Both the position numbers and the translations under genes were made by a program. Below, piece after piece: positions 49,359 to 57,527 of a stretch of DNA of 57,527 nt. The DNA is from Clostridia bacterium (GTDB lineage Bacteria > Bacillota > Sulfobacillia > JAJZYS01 > JAJYTV01), in contig DAIBJA010000036.1 of NCBI GenBank assembly GCA_027420455.1, positions 1-57,527 on the forward strand, written 5' to 3'. The notes below the pieces were generated by a model. That model was not told the origin of the DNA. It was given only the letters and a program-made list of their open reading frames with translations, and did not search any database. The stretch's first letter is position 1, and each line of letters starts with the position of its first letter.

Positions 49359-49397
49359 CAGTCGCGGAGTTCATCGAAGGAGCAAGGAGGCGCAGCA

Positions 49398-50441
49398 TTG
49401 GCGCAGGAGAGAAAGCGGCTTAGGGATCTCGGCATCCGGATCGGCGTGCTGCAGCCGGGCAGTTGGAACGCCATCACGGACGTCCCGGGCGTTCGCGTGG
49501 GCCATGTGACGCTGGGATCCGGGTCGGCGCCGGAGGATGGAATCTGCACCGGCGTGACCGCTATCGTGCCGCACGACGACGCGATGCCTGACCGAAAGCT
49601 CAGAGCGGCCAGCCACGTGATCAACGGCTTCGGCAAGACGGCGGGACTCGTGCAGCTCGCGGAACTGGGCGAGATGGAGACGCCCATCCTCCTGACCAAT
49701 ACGTTCTCGGTGGGCGCCGCCCTCGAAGGCGGCATCCGCTACCTGATCGAGCACGGCAGCGGCGTAGGGGACGGCAGGCCAACGCCGAACGTCGTCGTGG
49801 GCGAGTGCAACGACGGTTACCTCAACGATCTGCGCGCGTTCGCCGTCCGTCCCGAGCACGCAGTGCAGGCGATCGAGCTTGCGGCGGCTGGTCCGGTGGC
49901 GGAAGGGGCCGTCGGCGGCGGCCGGGGCATGGTCTGCTGTGGCTGGAAGGGAGGCATCGGCACCGCCTCGCGGAAGGTGCCGGAGAGCGACTTCAGCGTC
50001 GGGGTGCTGGTGCAGGCCAACTTTGGCGCGGCAGCCGACCTCACCATCCTGGGCGTGCCCGTCGGACGTCACCTGAGGCCTGCCGACTTCAGGCCGCCGG
50101 ATGGATCGATCATCATGGTCGTGGCCACGGACCTGCCCTGGGAAGCGCGAGCGCTTGAACGGCTGGCCCGCAGGACGACCTTCGGGCTCGCGCGCCTGGG
50201 CTCGGTGGCGTCCCACGGCAGCGGCGACATCGCGATCGCCTTCTCGACCTCCGCGGACGTCACGGGCGCCCATCAAGACGGCGGGCACCTGGCGACGGCT
50301 GCGTTCCATGCCGTCGCGGAGGCGACCGAAGAGGCGATCCTCAACGCACTCGCCATGGCCGAGACGACTCGCGGGCGCTTGGGGCGCATCGTGCCGGCGC
50401 TGCCGCTCGCGAAGACGCTGGCCCTGCTGCCCCGGGAATAG
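49398..50441 (+). CDS. P1-family peptidase (DmpA/L-aminopeptidase-D-esterase type)
   Basis: NAITDVPGVRVGHVTLG, GICTGVTAIVPHDD, ASHVINGFGKTAGLVQLAELGEMETPILLTNTFSVG, GHGSGDIAIAFST-like motif. Confidence 0.9.
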   Translation: MAQERKRLRDLGIRIGVLQPGSWNAITDVPGVRVGHVTLGSGSAPEDGICTGVTAIVPHDDAMPDRKLRAASHVINGFGKTAGLVQLAELGEMETPILLTNTFSVGAALEGGIRYLIEHGSGVGDGRPTPNVVVGECNDGYLNDLRAFAVRPEHAVQAIELAAAGPVAEGAVGGGRGMVCCGWKGGIGTASRKVPESDFSVGVLVQANFGAAADLTILGVPVGRHLRPADFRPPDGSIIMVVATDLPWEARALERLARRTTFGLARLGSVASHGSGDIAIAFSTSADVTGAHQDGGHLATAAFHAVAEATEEAILNALAMAETTRGRLGRIVPALPLAKTLALLPRE

Positions 50442-50451
50442 ATCGCCATGT

Positions 50452-50481
50452 CGCCCTCATCCCTGGCAGGGGATGAGGGCG
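50452..50481. terminator. terminator-like hairpin
   Basis: CGCCCTCATCCC-N6-GGGATGAGGGCG. Confidence 0.6.
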
Positions 50482-50528
50482 GCGGGAAGGAAGTCATCTG
50501 CTCGGCGCACGGCCGGCCCCTTGGCTCA

Positions 50529-50699
50529 TCAGGTGCAGGGCGGGGCGGTTGTGAAGCCGCAGAGCGGACAGCTCACCTGGCCGCGCGGCTCCGCGACGAG
50601 ACGGGCGAGCTGGCAGTTGGGGCAGAGCTGACCCGCGGCGAGAACCGACGGAAGATCATGGTTCGGGAGCGAAACCCCGGGCTTGTCCAGAGACATCAT
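50529..50699 (-). CDS. small zinc-ribbon-like protein (56 aa)
   Basis: MMSLDKPGVSLPNHDLPSVLAAGQLCPNCQLARLVAEPRGQVSCPLCGFTTAPPCT; two CPxC knuckles; AGGAGAG upstream of the ATG. Confidence 0.6.
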   Translation of the reverse strand: MMSLDKPGVSLPNHDLPSVLAAGQLCPNCQLARLVAEPRGQVSCPLCGFTTAPPCT

Positions 50700-50765
50700 C
50701 GCATCTCTCCTGTTGTCGAAGGTATCCCGGGTGCGCTCCGAAGACAAGCGGAAGGAGCGACCGTA

Positions 50766-52268
50766 TTGACTGAGCGGCTTTCGGCGTTGACAAAGAGGCT
50801 CGAGGAGATCGACGACATCCAGCGTGCGGCGGCGGTGCTCGGGTGGGACCAGATGACCTATATGCCGCGGGGCGGGAATGCGGGTCGCGGCGAGCAGCTT
50901 GCGACGCTTGCCTCGCTGGCGCACGAGCGGCTCGTGAGTCCGGCCTTCGGGGCGGCGCTCGCGGCGTTCGCCGAGGAGGCGCAGGGGGCACCCGCGGATG
51001 ACATCCGGCACGCGCTCCTGCGCACCGTGCAGCGCGCCTACGACCAGGCGACGAAGCTGCCTCAGGAGCTCGTCGCCCGCCAGATGCGCCTCACCGTCGA
51101 GGCGTACGAGTCTTGGGTGGCCGCGAGGGCGGCCAAGGACTTCGCCGTGTTTGCGCCGGCCTTCGCCAAGATGGTCGAGATCAGCCGTGAGATCGGCGAG
51201 GCCCTCGGTTATCCCGATGAGCCCTACGACGCCCTCCTGGACCTCTCGGAGCCAGGCATGACGGCAAAGGCGGGCGCCGAGCTTCTGGGCGAGCTCAAGG
51301 CGCATCTCGTGCCGCTGGTGCAGGAGATCGCCGCGCGCAAGGATCGGGTGGACCGCAGCTTCCTGTACGGCCACTTCGCGGACGAGAGCCAGTGGCAGCT
51401 TGGCCTCGAAGCGATCGAGGCCTTCGGCTTCGACTTCGGCCGCGGCCGTCAGGACCGGTCGATCCATCCCTTCACGACATCGTTCGGCGTGGGCGATGTC
51501 CGCATCACGACCCGCATCAGCGAGGAGTCGTTCGCATCCGCGTTCTTCAGCACGCTGCACGAGGGCGGCCACGGGCTCTACGAGCAGGGACTTCCGGCCG
51601 AGTGGGCCCGCACGCCGCTCGGGCAGGCCATCTCGAGCGGTGTGCACGAGTCCCAGTCGCGGCTCTGGGAGAATCTCGTCGGACGCTCGCGGGCTTTCTG
51701 GCGCTACTTCCTGCCGAGGGCCAAGGCAGTCTTCCCCGCTCAGTTCGGCGAGAACGGCGTCGAGGAGATCTACCGGGCGGTCAACTACGTCGAGCCGTCA
51801 CTCATCCGCGTCGACGCCGACGAGGTCACGTACAACCTCCACATCGCCGTGCGCTTCGAGCTGGAACGTGCCCTGATGCAGGGAGAACTCAAGGCCAAGG
51901 ACGTGCCGGAGGCGTGGCGGGCCAAGATGCAGCAGTACCTCGGCGTCACGCCGCCCGACGACCTTGAGGGTGCCCTGCAGGACATCCACTGGACCGGCGG
52001 CCTGGGCGGCTTCATCGGCTACACCGTCGGCAACGTGGTCTCGGCCCAGCTCTGGGAGGCGGCAGGGCGCACGATCCCGGACCTCACCGAGCGCATCACC
52101 CAGGGCGACTTCGCGCCGCTTCTCGGGTTCCTGCGCCGGGAGCTCCACCAGCTCGGCTCGCAAGAGAAGACCGAAGGGTTCCTGCGCAAGGCAACGGGCG
52201 AGGGACTCACGACGCGGCCATACCTTGGCTACATCACGGGCAAGTACCGCGAGATCTACGGACTCTAG
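50766..52268 (+). CDS. carboxypeptidase Taq (M32) metallopeptidase
   Basis: [60 protein letters not shown]. Confidence 0.93.
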   Translation: MTERLSALTKRLEEIDDIQRAAAVLGWDQMTYMPRGGNAGRGEQLATLASLAHERLVSPAFGAALAAFAEEAQGAPADDIRHALLRTVQRAYDQATKLPQELVARQMRLTVEAYESWVAARAAKDFAVFAPAFAKMVEISREIGEALGYPDEPYDALLDLSEPGMTAKAGAELLGELKAHLVPLVQEIAARKDRVDRSFLYGHFADESQWQLGLEAIEAFGFDFGRGRQDRSIHPFTTSFGVGDVRITTRISEESFASAFFSTLHEGGHGLYEQGLPAEWARTPLGQAISSGVHESQSRLWENLVGRSRAFWRYFLPRAKAVFPAQFGENGVEEIYRAVNYVEPSLIRVDADEVTYNLHIAVRFELERALMQGELKAKDVPEAWRAKMQQYLGVTPPDDLEGALQDIHWTGGLGGFIGYTVGNVVSAQLWEAAGRTIPDLTERITQGDFAPLLGFLRRELHQLGSQEKTEGFLRKATGEGLTTRPYLGYITGKYREIYGL

Positions 52269-52314
52269 AACCCGCTTCCGGGCTTGAAGCCCCAGGCGGG
52301 AACAGGGCACATGA

Positions 52315-52357
52315 AAGGCGCTGGCGCCGGCGGATTCTCCGCGGGCGCCAGCGCCTT
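52315..52357. terminator. bidirectional terminator-like hairpin
   Basis: AAGGCGCTGGCGCC ... GGCGCCAGCGCCTT, 14-bp perfect stem between convergent genes. Confidence 0.65.
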
Positions 52358-52367
52358 GCGATGCCGC

Positions 52368-52976
52368 TCAGTCGATCAGATGGAATCCAGCGCCCGTCAG
52401 GGCCGCCCGCGCGGACGAAGCCGCGTCGTCGGGCACGTAGATGGTGCCGAGGCGCTGGTCGCCGTGGGGGTGGGAGAGGTAGGTGGCCTGGACATTGGCG
52501 CCGGTCGCAGCGACCGCGGCGAGGGCGCGCGCCATTTCGCCGGGCCGGTCGCCGACATGGAAGTGCAGGCGCGTGGCGTAGTCGATATCGAGGATTTCGT
52601 CGAAGAAGTGGTTGAGCTGCGGCCAGCCGACCAGCCCGACAACCTCGCCCTGATCGTCGGCGACGAGGACGGCCCGGCTCGGTCGACGCCAGAGGGCCTT
52701 GGCGGCATGTTCGATCGGAGCGGATTGCGGCAGGGTCTCCACATGCTCCGCGATGGTGGCGATGGGTCGGTTCGGGTCTGCCTTCATGCCGTGCATGACC
52801 GAGCCGGCGAGATGCTCGAGGATGCTGCGCATGCGCACGATGCGGCCGCGAGGCTGCTCGTCGAGCACAAGGCAGGTGAGCTGTGCGTCCAGGAGCTGTG
52901 TGTAGGCTTCGCTCAGAGTGGCAAGAGGTGAGATGAGCGAGCGGTCCAGGGGCAGCATAAGTGATCCGAGCAACAT
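52368..52976 (-). CDS. CBS-pair plus ACT domain protein (AcuB-like)
   Basis: Two CBS-like repeats (LSEAYTQLLDAQLTCLVLDEQPRGRIVRM; APIEHAAKALWRRPSRAVLVADDQGEVVGLVG) followed by an ACT-like RLHFHVGDRPGEMARALAAVAATGANV. Confidence 0.75.
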   Translation of the reverse strand: MLLGSLMLPLDRSLISPLATLSEAYTQLLDAQLTCLVLDEQPRGRIVRMRSILEHLAGSVMHGMKADPNRPIATIAEHVETLPQSAPIEHAAKALWRRPSRAVLVADDQGEVVGLVGWPQLNHFFDEILDIDYATRLHFHVGDRPGEMARALAAVAATGANVQATYLSHPHGDQRLGTIYVPDDAASSARAALTGAGFHLID

Positions 52977-53001
52977 CAGGCATCCGGCCTCCCGACTGCA
53001 G

Positions 53002-53910
53002 CTATTGGGGGGGTTCGGCTTTGCTCGCTGCGCTCCTGCCGGTCTGGCGCGCGAGCGTCAGCATGGCGGCGACGATCAGGGCTCCGCCGAGATATTGTAG
53101 CCAGGTGAGGACCTGGCCCAGGATGAGAAACGCGCTGATTGCGGCTGAGAGCGGTTCTGCCGTCGCGGCGATGCCCACCGTCGTGGGGCGCAGGCGCGTC
53201 AGGGCCATGACGTAGAGGGCGAACGGCACCAAGGTGCCGAAGACGACGACGAAGGCGACGAGCAATGCGCTTTCCGAGTTGAGGCGGCCCACGCCGTGCA
53301 CCCAGAGCGGCCAGGGCAGAGTAGCCGCAATAGCGCCGAAGAGGAAGCCGTACGCCGTGGTCACGAGGGGCCCGTGCCGCTGCACGAGGTCTCTAGGGTA
53401 GACGGTATAGAAGGCGAGGCTGAGGGCGGAGAGGATTCCGAACACGACGCCGAGGGCCTCGAGGTGCAGACCGCCGTGGCCGAGCACCAGGAGCAGGGTG
53501 CCGAGGAGCGCGAGGCTGAGGGCCAGGGATTCAGCGCGTGCAGGGAGCCTGTGCTCCGTCAGGACGACATATGCGGCGATCAGGGGCGGTCCGAGGTACT
53601 GCAGGAAGGTCGCCATGGCGACGCCCACGCTCGCGATTGCGGCGAAGTAGGAGAACTGCACGAGCAGAAAGCCGAAGGCGCCGAAGATGGCCAGCCGCCC
53701 GAGGTCCCGCCAGGAAACGCGCAGCTGGCGCCGGTCGCGCCCCGCGAGTACGAGCAGGAGGATCAGCGCGGCGCCCCAGAGCCGCACCACGACCAGCAGG
53801 AGCGGGCTGAAGGCGAAATGCTGGAAGAGGATCTGCGCCACGGCGCCGCTGAGTCCCCAAAGGGCCGCCGCCACCAGCACCAGCAGGACGTTGAAGAGGC
53901 TCCTAGGCAC
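53002..53910 (-). CDS. EamA/DMT-family transporter
   Basis: LVLVAAALWGLSGAVAQILFQHF..., multi-TM, FLILGQVLTWLQYLGGALIVAAML. Confidence 0.88.
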   Translation of the reverse strand: MPRSLFNVLLVLVAAALWGLSGAVAQILFQHFAFSPLLLVVVRLWGAALILLLVLAGRDRRQLRVSWRDLGRLAIFGAFGFLLVQFSYFAAIASVGVAMATFLQYLGPPLIAAYVVLTEHRLPARAESLALSLALLGTLLLVLGHGGLHLEALGVVFGILSALSLAFYTVYPRDLVQRHGPLVTTAYGFLFGAIAATLPWPLWVHGVGRLNSESALLVAFVVVFGTLVPFALYVMALTRLRPTTVGIAATAEPLSAAISAFLILGQVLTWLQYLGGALIVAAMLTLARQTGRSAASKAEPPQ

Positions 53911-53912
53911 CT

Positions 53913-54869
53913 TCAGGCGATGACCTGCCGCAGATAGTCGAGCGCTATGTTGCCACCCGAGAGCACCGCGGCGCTGGGCACGTCGCGGGAGACCTTATGG
54001 GACATGAACGCGGCGTAGGCGACGGCGCCCGAAGGCTCCACAACGAGCTTCTCCCGCCAGAGCAGGGAGCGCACGGCCGCCATGATCTCCTCTTCCGCGA
54101 CCGTGACCACTTCGTCGACCACCTGGCGCAGGATGGCGTAGTTCAGGTTGCCGACCGACTGGGTGCGCAGGCCGTCGGACGCGGTGTCGATCGTGGCGAG
54201 CGAGACGTGCTCGCCGCGGGCGAAACTGAGGAAGAGGTCGTTGGCACCCTCCGGCTCGACGCCCACCACTCTGACGTGGGGCAGGAGCGCCTTCAGCGCG
54301 AGCGCGCTGCCGCCGAGGAGGCCACCGCCCCCGACCGGGACCAGGACCTGCTCGACGTCGGGGAACTCCCGCGCGATTTCGAGCCCGACACTGGCCTGTC
54401 CGGCGATGATGTCGAGATCGTCGTAGGGTGGGACGAGGACGAGACCGTGCCGTTCGGACAGCTCCTCGGCGATCCGCCGGCGCTCGTCGGAACCGCCCGC
54501 GCAGAGCACGACCTTGCCGCCGTACGACTCGACGCCACGCCGCTTCTCGACGACTCCGCCCTCCGGCATGACGATGGTGGCCCGGCAGCCGAGCAGCGCC
54601 GCAGCGCAGGCCACGGCCTGGCCATGGTTGCCGGAAGAATAGGCGACCACGCCGCGGTCCTTGGCGTCCGCAAGGGAGCGGGTGAGCTTGTGATAGGCGC
54701 CGCGGATCTTGAAAGAGCCGGTACGCTGCAGGTTCTCAGGCTTGAGGCGCAACTCGCCGAGTCCGTCGGCGCGCGCCCTGAGGAGAGGGGTGGGCAACAG
54801 CACCGGGGCGATCAGTCGAGCTGCGGCTTCGATGCTGGTCAGCGAGGGCGCAATGGGATTATCAGGCAT
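53913..54869 (-). CDS. threonine/serine dehydratase (PLP type II)
   Basis: LKPENLQRTGSFKIRGAYHKL, YSSGNHGQAVACAAALLGCRATIVMPEG, VGGGGLLGG, VLSGGNI; ATG near 54869 preferred over the longer ORF. Confidence 0.92.
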   Translation of the reverse strand: MPDNPIAPSLTSIEAAARLIAPVLLPTPLLRARADGLGELRLKPENLQRTGSFKIRGAYHKLTRSLADAKDRGVVAYSSGNHGQAVACAAALLGCRATIVMPEGGVVEKRRGVESYGGKVVLCAGGSDERRRIAEELSERHGLVLVPPYDDLDIIAGQASVGLEIAREFPDVEQVLVPVGGGGLLGGSALALKALLPHVRVVGVEPEGANDLFLSFARGEHVSLATIDTASDGLRTQSVGNLNYAILRQVVDEVVTVAEEEIMAAVRSLLWREKLVVEPSGAVAYAAFMSHKVSRDVPSAAVLSGGNIALDYLRQVIA

Positions 54870-54937
54870 GAGCGGGCGCGCCCAGGGGGCGCGCACCTCC
54901 TTTCGGGAAGTTCCGAAGGGAGTTCTCGTGCGGGATC

Positions 54938-54971
54938 TGCGCATCCTGCCGCCTCGGACGCAGGATGCGCA
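54938..54971. promoter_or_regulatory. 12-bp perfect dyad in the pepF leader
   Basis: TGCGCATCCTGC-N10-GCAGGATGCGCA between the divergent dehydratase and pepF. Confidence 0.4.
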
Positions 54972-55015
54972 CGCACTTGGTGGAAGAATGTCAAAGATGA
55001 TGGAGGAGGCTGGAT

Positions 55016-56815
55016 ATGGCGACGGTTGACGTCAAGCAGCGTGGCGAGATGGATTCTGCGCTGCAGTGGAAGCTCGAGGACCTTTACCCGACCTATGACG
55101 ACTGGCAGGCAGCGCTCGCGGAAGTGCAGGAGCTCTGCAGCCGGTTTGCCGACCACCGCGGCACATTGGGCGAAAGCGGCGCGAACCTGCTCGCTGCGCT
55201 CAAGGCGGAGGACGAGATAGGTCGTCGCCTGGAGCGGATCTGGGCGTACGGCATGTTCCAGCACGACCAGGATACGCAGGACCCGCGCGGGACCGAGATG
55301 GTGGCGAAGGCGCAGACGCTGGCGGCCCAGGCTGGCGAGGCGACTGCATTCCTGGTGCCGGAACTCGTGGCTCTGCCTAGCGGCCGGCTCGACGCGATGC
55401 AGCGGGAAGAGCCCGAACTTTCGGCGTACGCCCACACCCTGAAGGAGATCGAACGACAGCGCCGGCACGTCCTCGCCCCGGGCGAGGAGGCCATCCTCGC
55501 CGCATTCTCGCCTGTCCTGGGGAATGCAGACAACATCGCGGGCCAGCTGGCGAACGCCGACCTCAGCTTCAAGGACGCGGAAACGAGCCAAGGCGAGGCG
55601 ATGGCCTTGAGCCATGGCCGGTACGGCCAGTACATGGAGTCCAGCGATCGGCGGCTGCGCCAGACGGCCTACCTTCACATGCACGCAGCCTACGAGGAGC
55701 ATCGCCACACCTTCGCGGCGACCCTGGACCAGCAGATGAGAACCGCCGTGACGGGCGCGCGCGTGCGCCACTACGGCTCGGCGCTCGAGGCGGCCCTCGA
55801 TGGGCGCAACCTGCCACGGGAGCTCTACTTCCGCCTGATCGACGCCGTACACACATCCCTGCCATCCCTCCACCGCTACATGGCCTGGCGCGCAGGGAAG
55901 CTCGGCGTCGACCGCATGCATTTCTACGACATCTACCCGCCCGTGATCGAGCTGCCTGAGCGGCGTCACAGCTGGCAGGAAGCCAAGGACATGGCCCGTG
56001 CGGGCCTTAGCCCCCTCGGCGACCACTATCTCGAAGGGCTTTCGCACATCCTGCACGACCGCTACGTCGACGTGTACGAGAACCGCGGCAAGCGCTCGGG
56101 CGCCTACTCGATGGACGTGTACGACGTCCATCCGTTTATCCTGATGAGCTATACGGGCACGCGGGACAGCGTCTTCACGCTGGTGCACGAGGCGGGTCAC
56201 TCGATGCACTCGATCCTGTCGCGCGAGAACCAGACCTTCCGCAATGCGCAGTATCCGATCTTCCTGGCGGAGATCGCGTCGACCACGAACGAGCATCTTC
56301 TCTTGCAGCACCTTCTGCGCACGACAGAAGACGAACGCGAGCAGACGGACCTGCGCGACGACCTCGCGCAGAAGTTCCTCGGCACCGTGTTCCGCCAGAC
56401 GCTCTTCGCCGAGTTCGAGCTCAAGGCGCACGAGCAGGTCGAGGCGGGCGGCGCCCTGACCGCCGAGTTCCTGCAGGAGACGTACAGGGATCTCCTGCGC
56501 CTCTACTACGGTCCGGACCTCGAGATCGACGAGACGGGGACGTTCGAGTGGGCGCGCATTCCCCACTTCTACATGGGTTACTACGTCTTCCAGTACGCCA
56601 CGGGGTTCATTGCGGCGGCTGCCCTTTCCCGTGCGATCCTGAAGGAAGGCGCGTCGGCAGCGGAACGCTATCTCAGGTTCCTTTCCTCGGGCGGCAGCGA
56701 CGATCCCTTGCCGATCCTGCGCCGCGCCGGCGTCGATCTGACGGACGAGGCCAGCCTGACGCAGGGCCTGACGAGCTTCGAAGCCGTCGTAGACGAACTC
56801 GCAGCGCGCAGCTAG
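55016..56815 (+). CDS. pepF: oligoendopeptidase F (M3 metallopeptidase)
   Basis: WKLEDLYPTYDDWQ, VFTLVHEAGHSMHSILSRENQTFRNAQYPIFLAEIASTTNEHLL. Confidence 0.95.
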   Translation: MATVDVKQRGEMDSALQWKLEDLYPTYDDWQAALAEVQELCSRFADHRGTLGESGANLLAALKAEDEIGRRLERIWAYGMFQHDQDTQDPRGTEMVAKAQTLAAQAGEATAFLVPELVALPSGRLDAMQREEPELSAYAHTLKEIERQRRHVLAPGEEAILAAFSPVLGNADNIAGQLANADLSFKDAETSQGEAMALSHGRYGQYMESSDRRLRQTAYLHMHAAYEEHRHTFAATLDQQMRTAVTGARVRHYGSALEAALDGRNLPRELYFRLIDAVHTSLPSLHRYMAWRAGKLGVDRMHFYDIYPPVIELPERRHSWQEAKDMARAGLSPLGDHYLEGLSHILHDRYVDVYENRGKRSGAYSMDVYDVHPFILMSYTGTRDSVFTLVHEAGHSMHSILSRENQTFRNAQYPIFLAEIASTTNEHLLLQHLLRTTEDEREQTDLRDDLAQKFLGTVFRQTLFAEFELKAHEQVEAGGALTAEFLQETYRDLLRLYYGPDLEIDETGTFEWARIPHFYMGYYVFQYATGFIAAAALSRAILKEGASAAERYLRFLSSGGSDDPLPILRRAGVDLTDEASLTQGLTSFEAVVDELAARS

Positions 56816-56853
56816 TAACCGTGCAGCCGCCGCAGGGAGGAATCGGTGGTCTG

Positions 56854-57527
56854 GTGGGCGCGCATGGAGACGGCGGAACGTGGCGGCGCGCCGTCATCCG
56901 CACGCCGCGCGGCAGCTTCGAGGTGTTCAGGCAGGGACGCGGACAACCGCTTGCCGTGACGCATCTCTACTCAGCCTACAACGAGACAGGCGACCGCTTT
57001 GCGGCCGCCTTCGTCCCTTTCCGCGAGGTCTTCCTGGTGAATCTGAGCGGTGCGGGCGCATCCAGCTGGTCTGGTAATCCCGAGGAACTCAGTATGGCCG
57101 CGGCGGTGAAGGATCTTGAGGCGATCCGGATGGAGCTTGGTCTTGACCAGTGGGACTTCGCCGGCCATTCCACGGGCGGCATGCTCGGCCTGCAATACGC
57201 GGTGGAGGCACAGAAGGGTCTTGCGCGCCTCGTCGTGGTGGGTGCGGCGGCATCGCGCGACTATAGCCGCGGCCCGGATTGCATCTACCACCCCGCGCAT
57301 CCGCGCTTTGCGGAGATGCAGGACCTGATCGAACGGTTGAAGGCGGAGAAACTTTCGTCCGATGAACGGGCATGCCTGACCGAGAGGCGCACATCGCTGT
57401 CGCTCCGCCACCCGGAGCGCTACACCGACTACTTCAGAGGAGAAGGCACGAAGGCGATGGCTGTCGCCAGGCTCGAGTACTTCTCGCGGGTCGACTATGC
57501 CTCGTTCGACCTGCGCGACGAGTTGCC
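56854..57527 (+). CDS. alpha/beta hydrolase, partial (runs off the window end)
   Basis: VIRTPRGSFEVFRQGRGQPLAVTHLYSAYNETGDRFAAAFVPFREVFLVNLSGAGAS...WDFAGHSTGGMLGLQYAVEAQ; GTG start candidates at 56821 and 56854. Confidence 0.78.
   Translation, partial: MGAHGDGGTWRRAVIRTPRGSFEVFRQGRGQPLAVTHLYSAYNETGDRFAAAFVPFREVFLVNLSGAGASSWSGNPEELSMAAAVKDLEAIRMELGLDQWDFAGHSTGGMLGLQYAVEAQKGLARLVVVGAAASRDYSRGPDCIYHPAHPRFAEMQDLIERLKAEKLSSDERACLTERRTSLSLRHPERYTDYFRGEGTKAMAVARLEYFSRVDYASFDLRDEL

Noticed and set aside
54839-56566. 575-aa ORF on the minus strand
   Set aside because: Shadow of pepF, which has clear M3 metallopeptidase motifs.

Overview
The window is about 57.5 kb of high-GC DNA, most likely chromosomal DNA of an endospore-forming Bacillota. 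This is inferred from the asd-dapG-dapA-rnj-tepA-ylzJ gene order, AddAB, and a remnant of dipicolinate synthase. Left part (1-11.5 kb): an amino-acid catabolic cluster with the N-terminus of a sigma-54-type regulator, thiolase, class-III aminotransferase, two CoA-transferase subunits, a RocA-like dehydrogenase, IclR, an M20 deacylase, a FAD oxidoreductase and a GABA-type aminotransferase. It resembles the Bacillus yodQRST (beta-lysine) set. Next come a Fic protein with operator-like repeats, an oligopeptide ABC transporter without ATPases, and a mobile-element graveyard (frameshifted transposase, tyrosine-recombinase remnant, small hydrophobic ORFs). An intact large serine recombinase (21527-23038) follows. 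Its last codons run into a 38-codon fragment that I read as the C-terminus of dpaB/spoVFB, immediately upstream of asd-dapG-dapA. The main discovery candidate is therefore a recombinase-bearing element interrupting the spore dipicolinate synthase gene, comparable to the skin/vfbin class of sporulation-gene intervening elements. The 5' half of dpaB is not in the window. The right part holds largely ordinary metabolism and peptidase genes plus several second-look items: an AsnB-CofE-like fusion, repeats between asnB and an amino-acid permease, a permease/small TM/membrane-anchored USP operon, and an AddB without a visible Walker A motif. All identities come from reading the sequence and from remembered family motifs. 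No database search was run.
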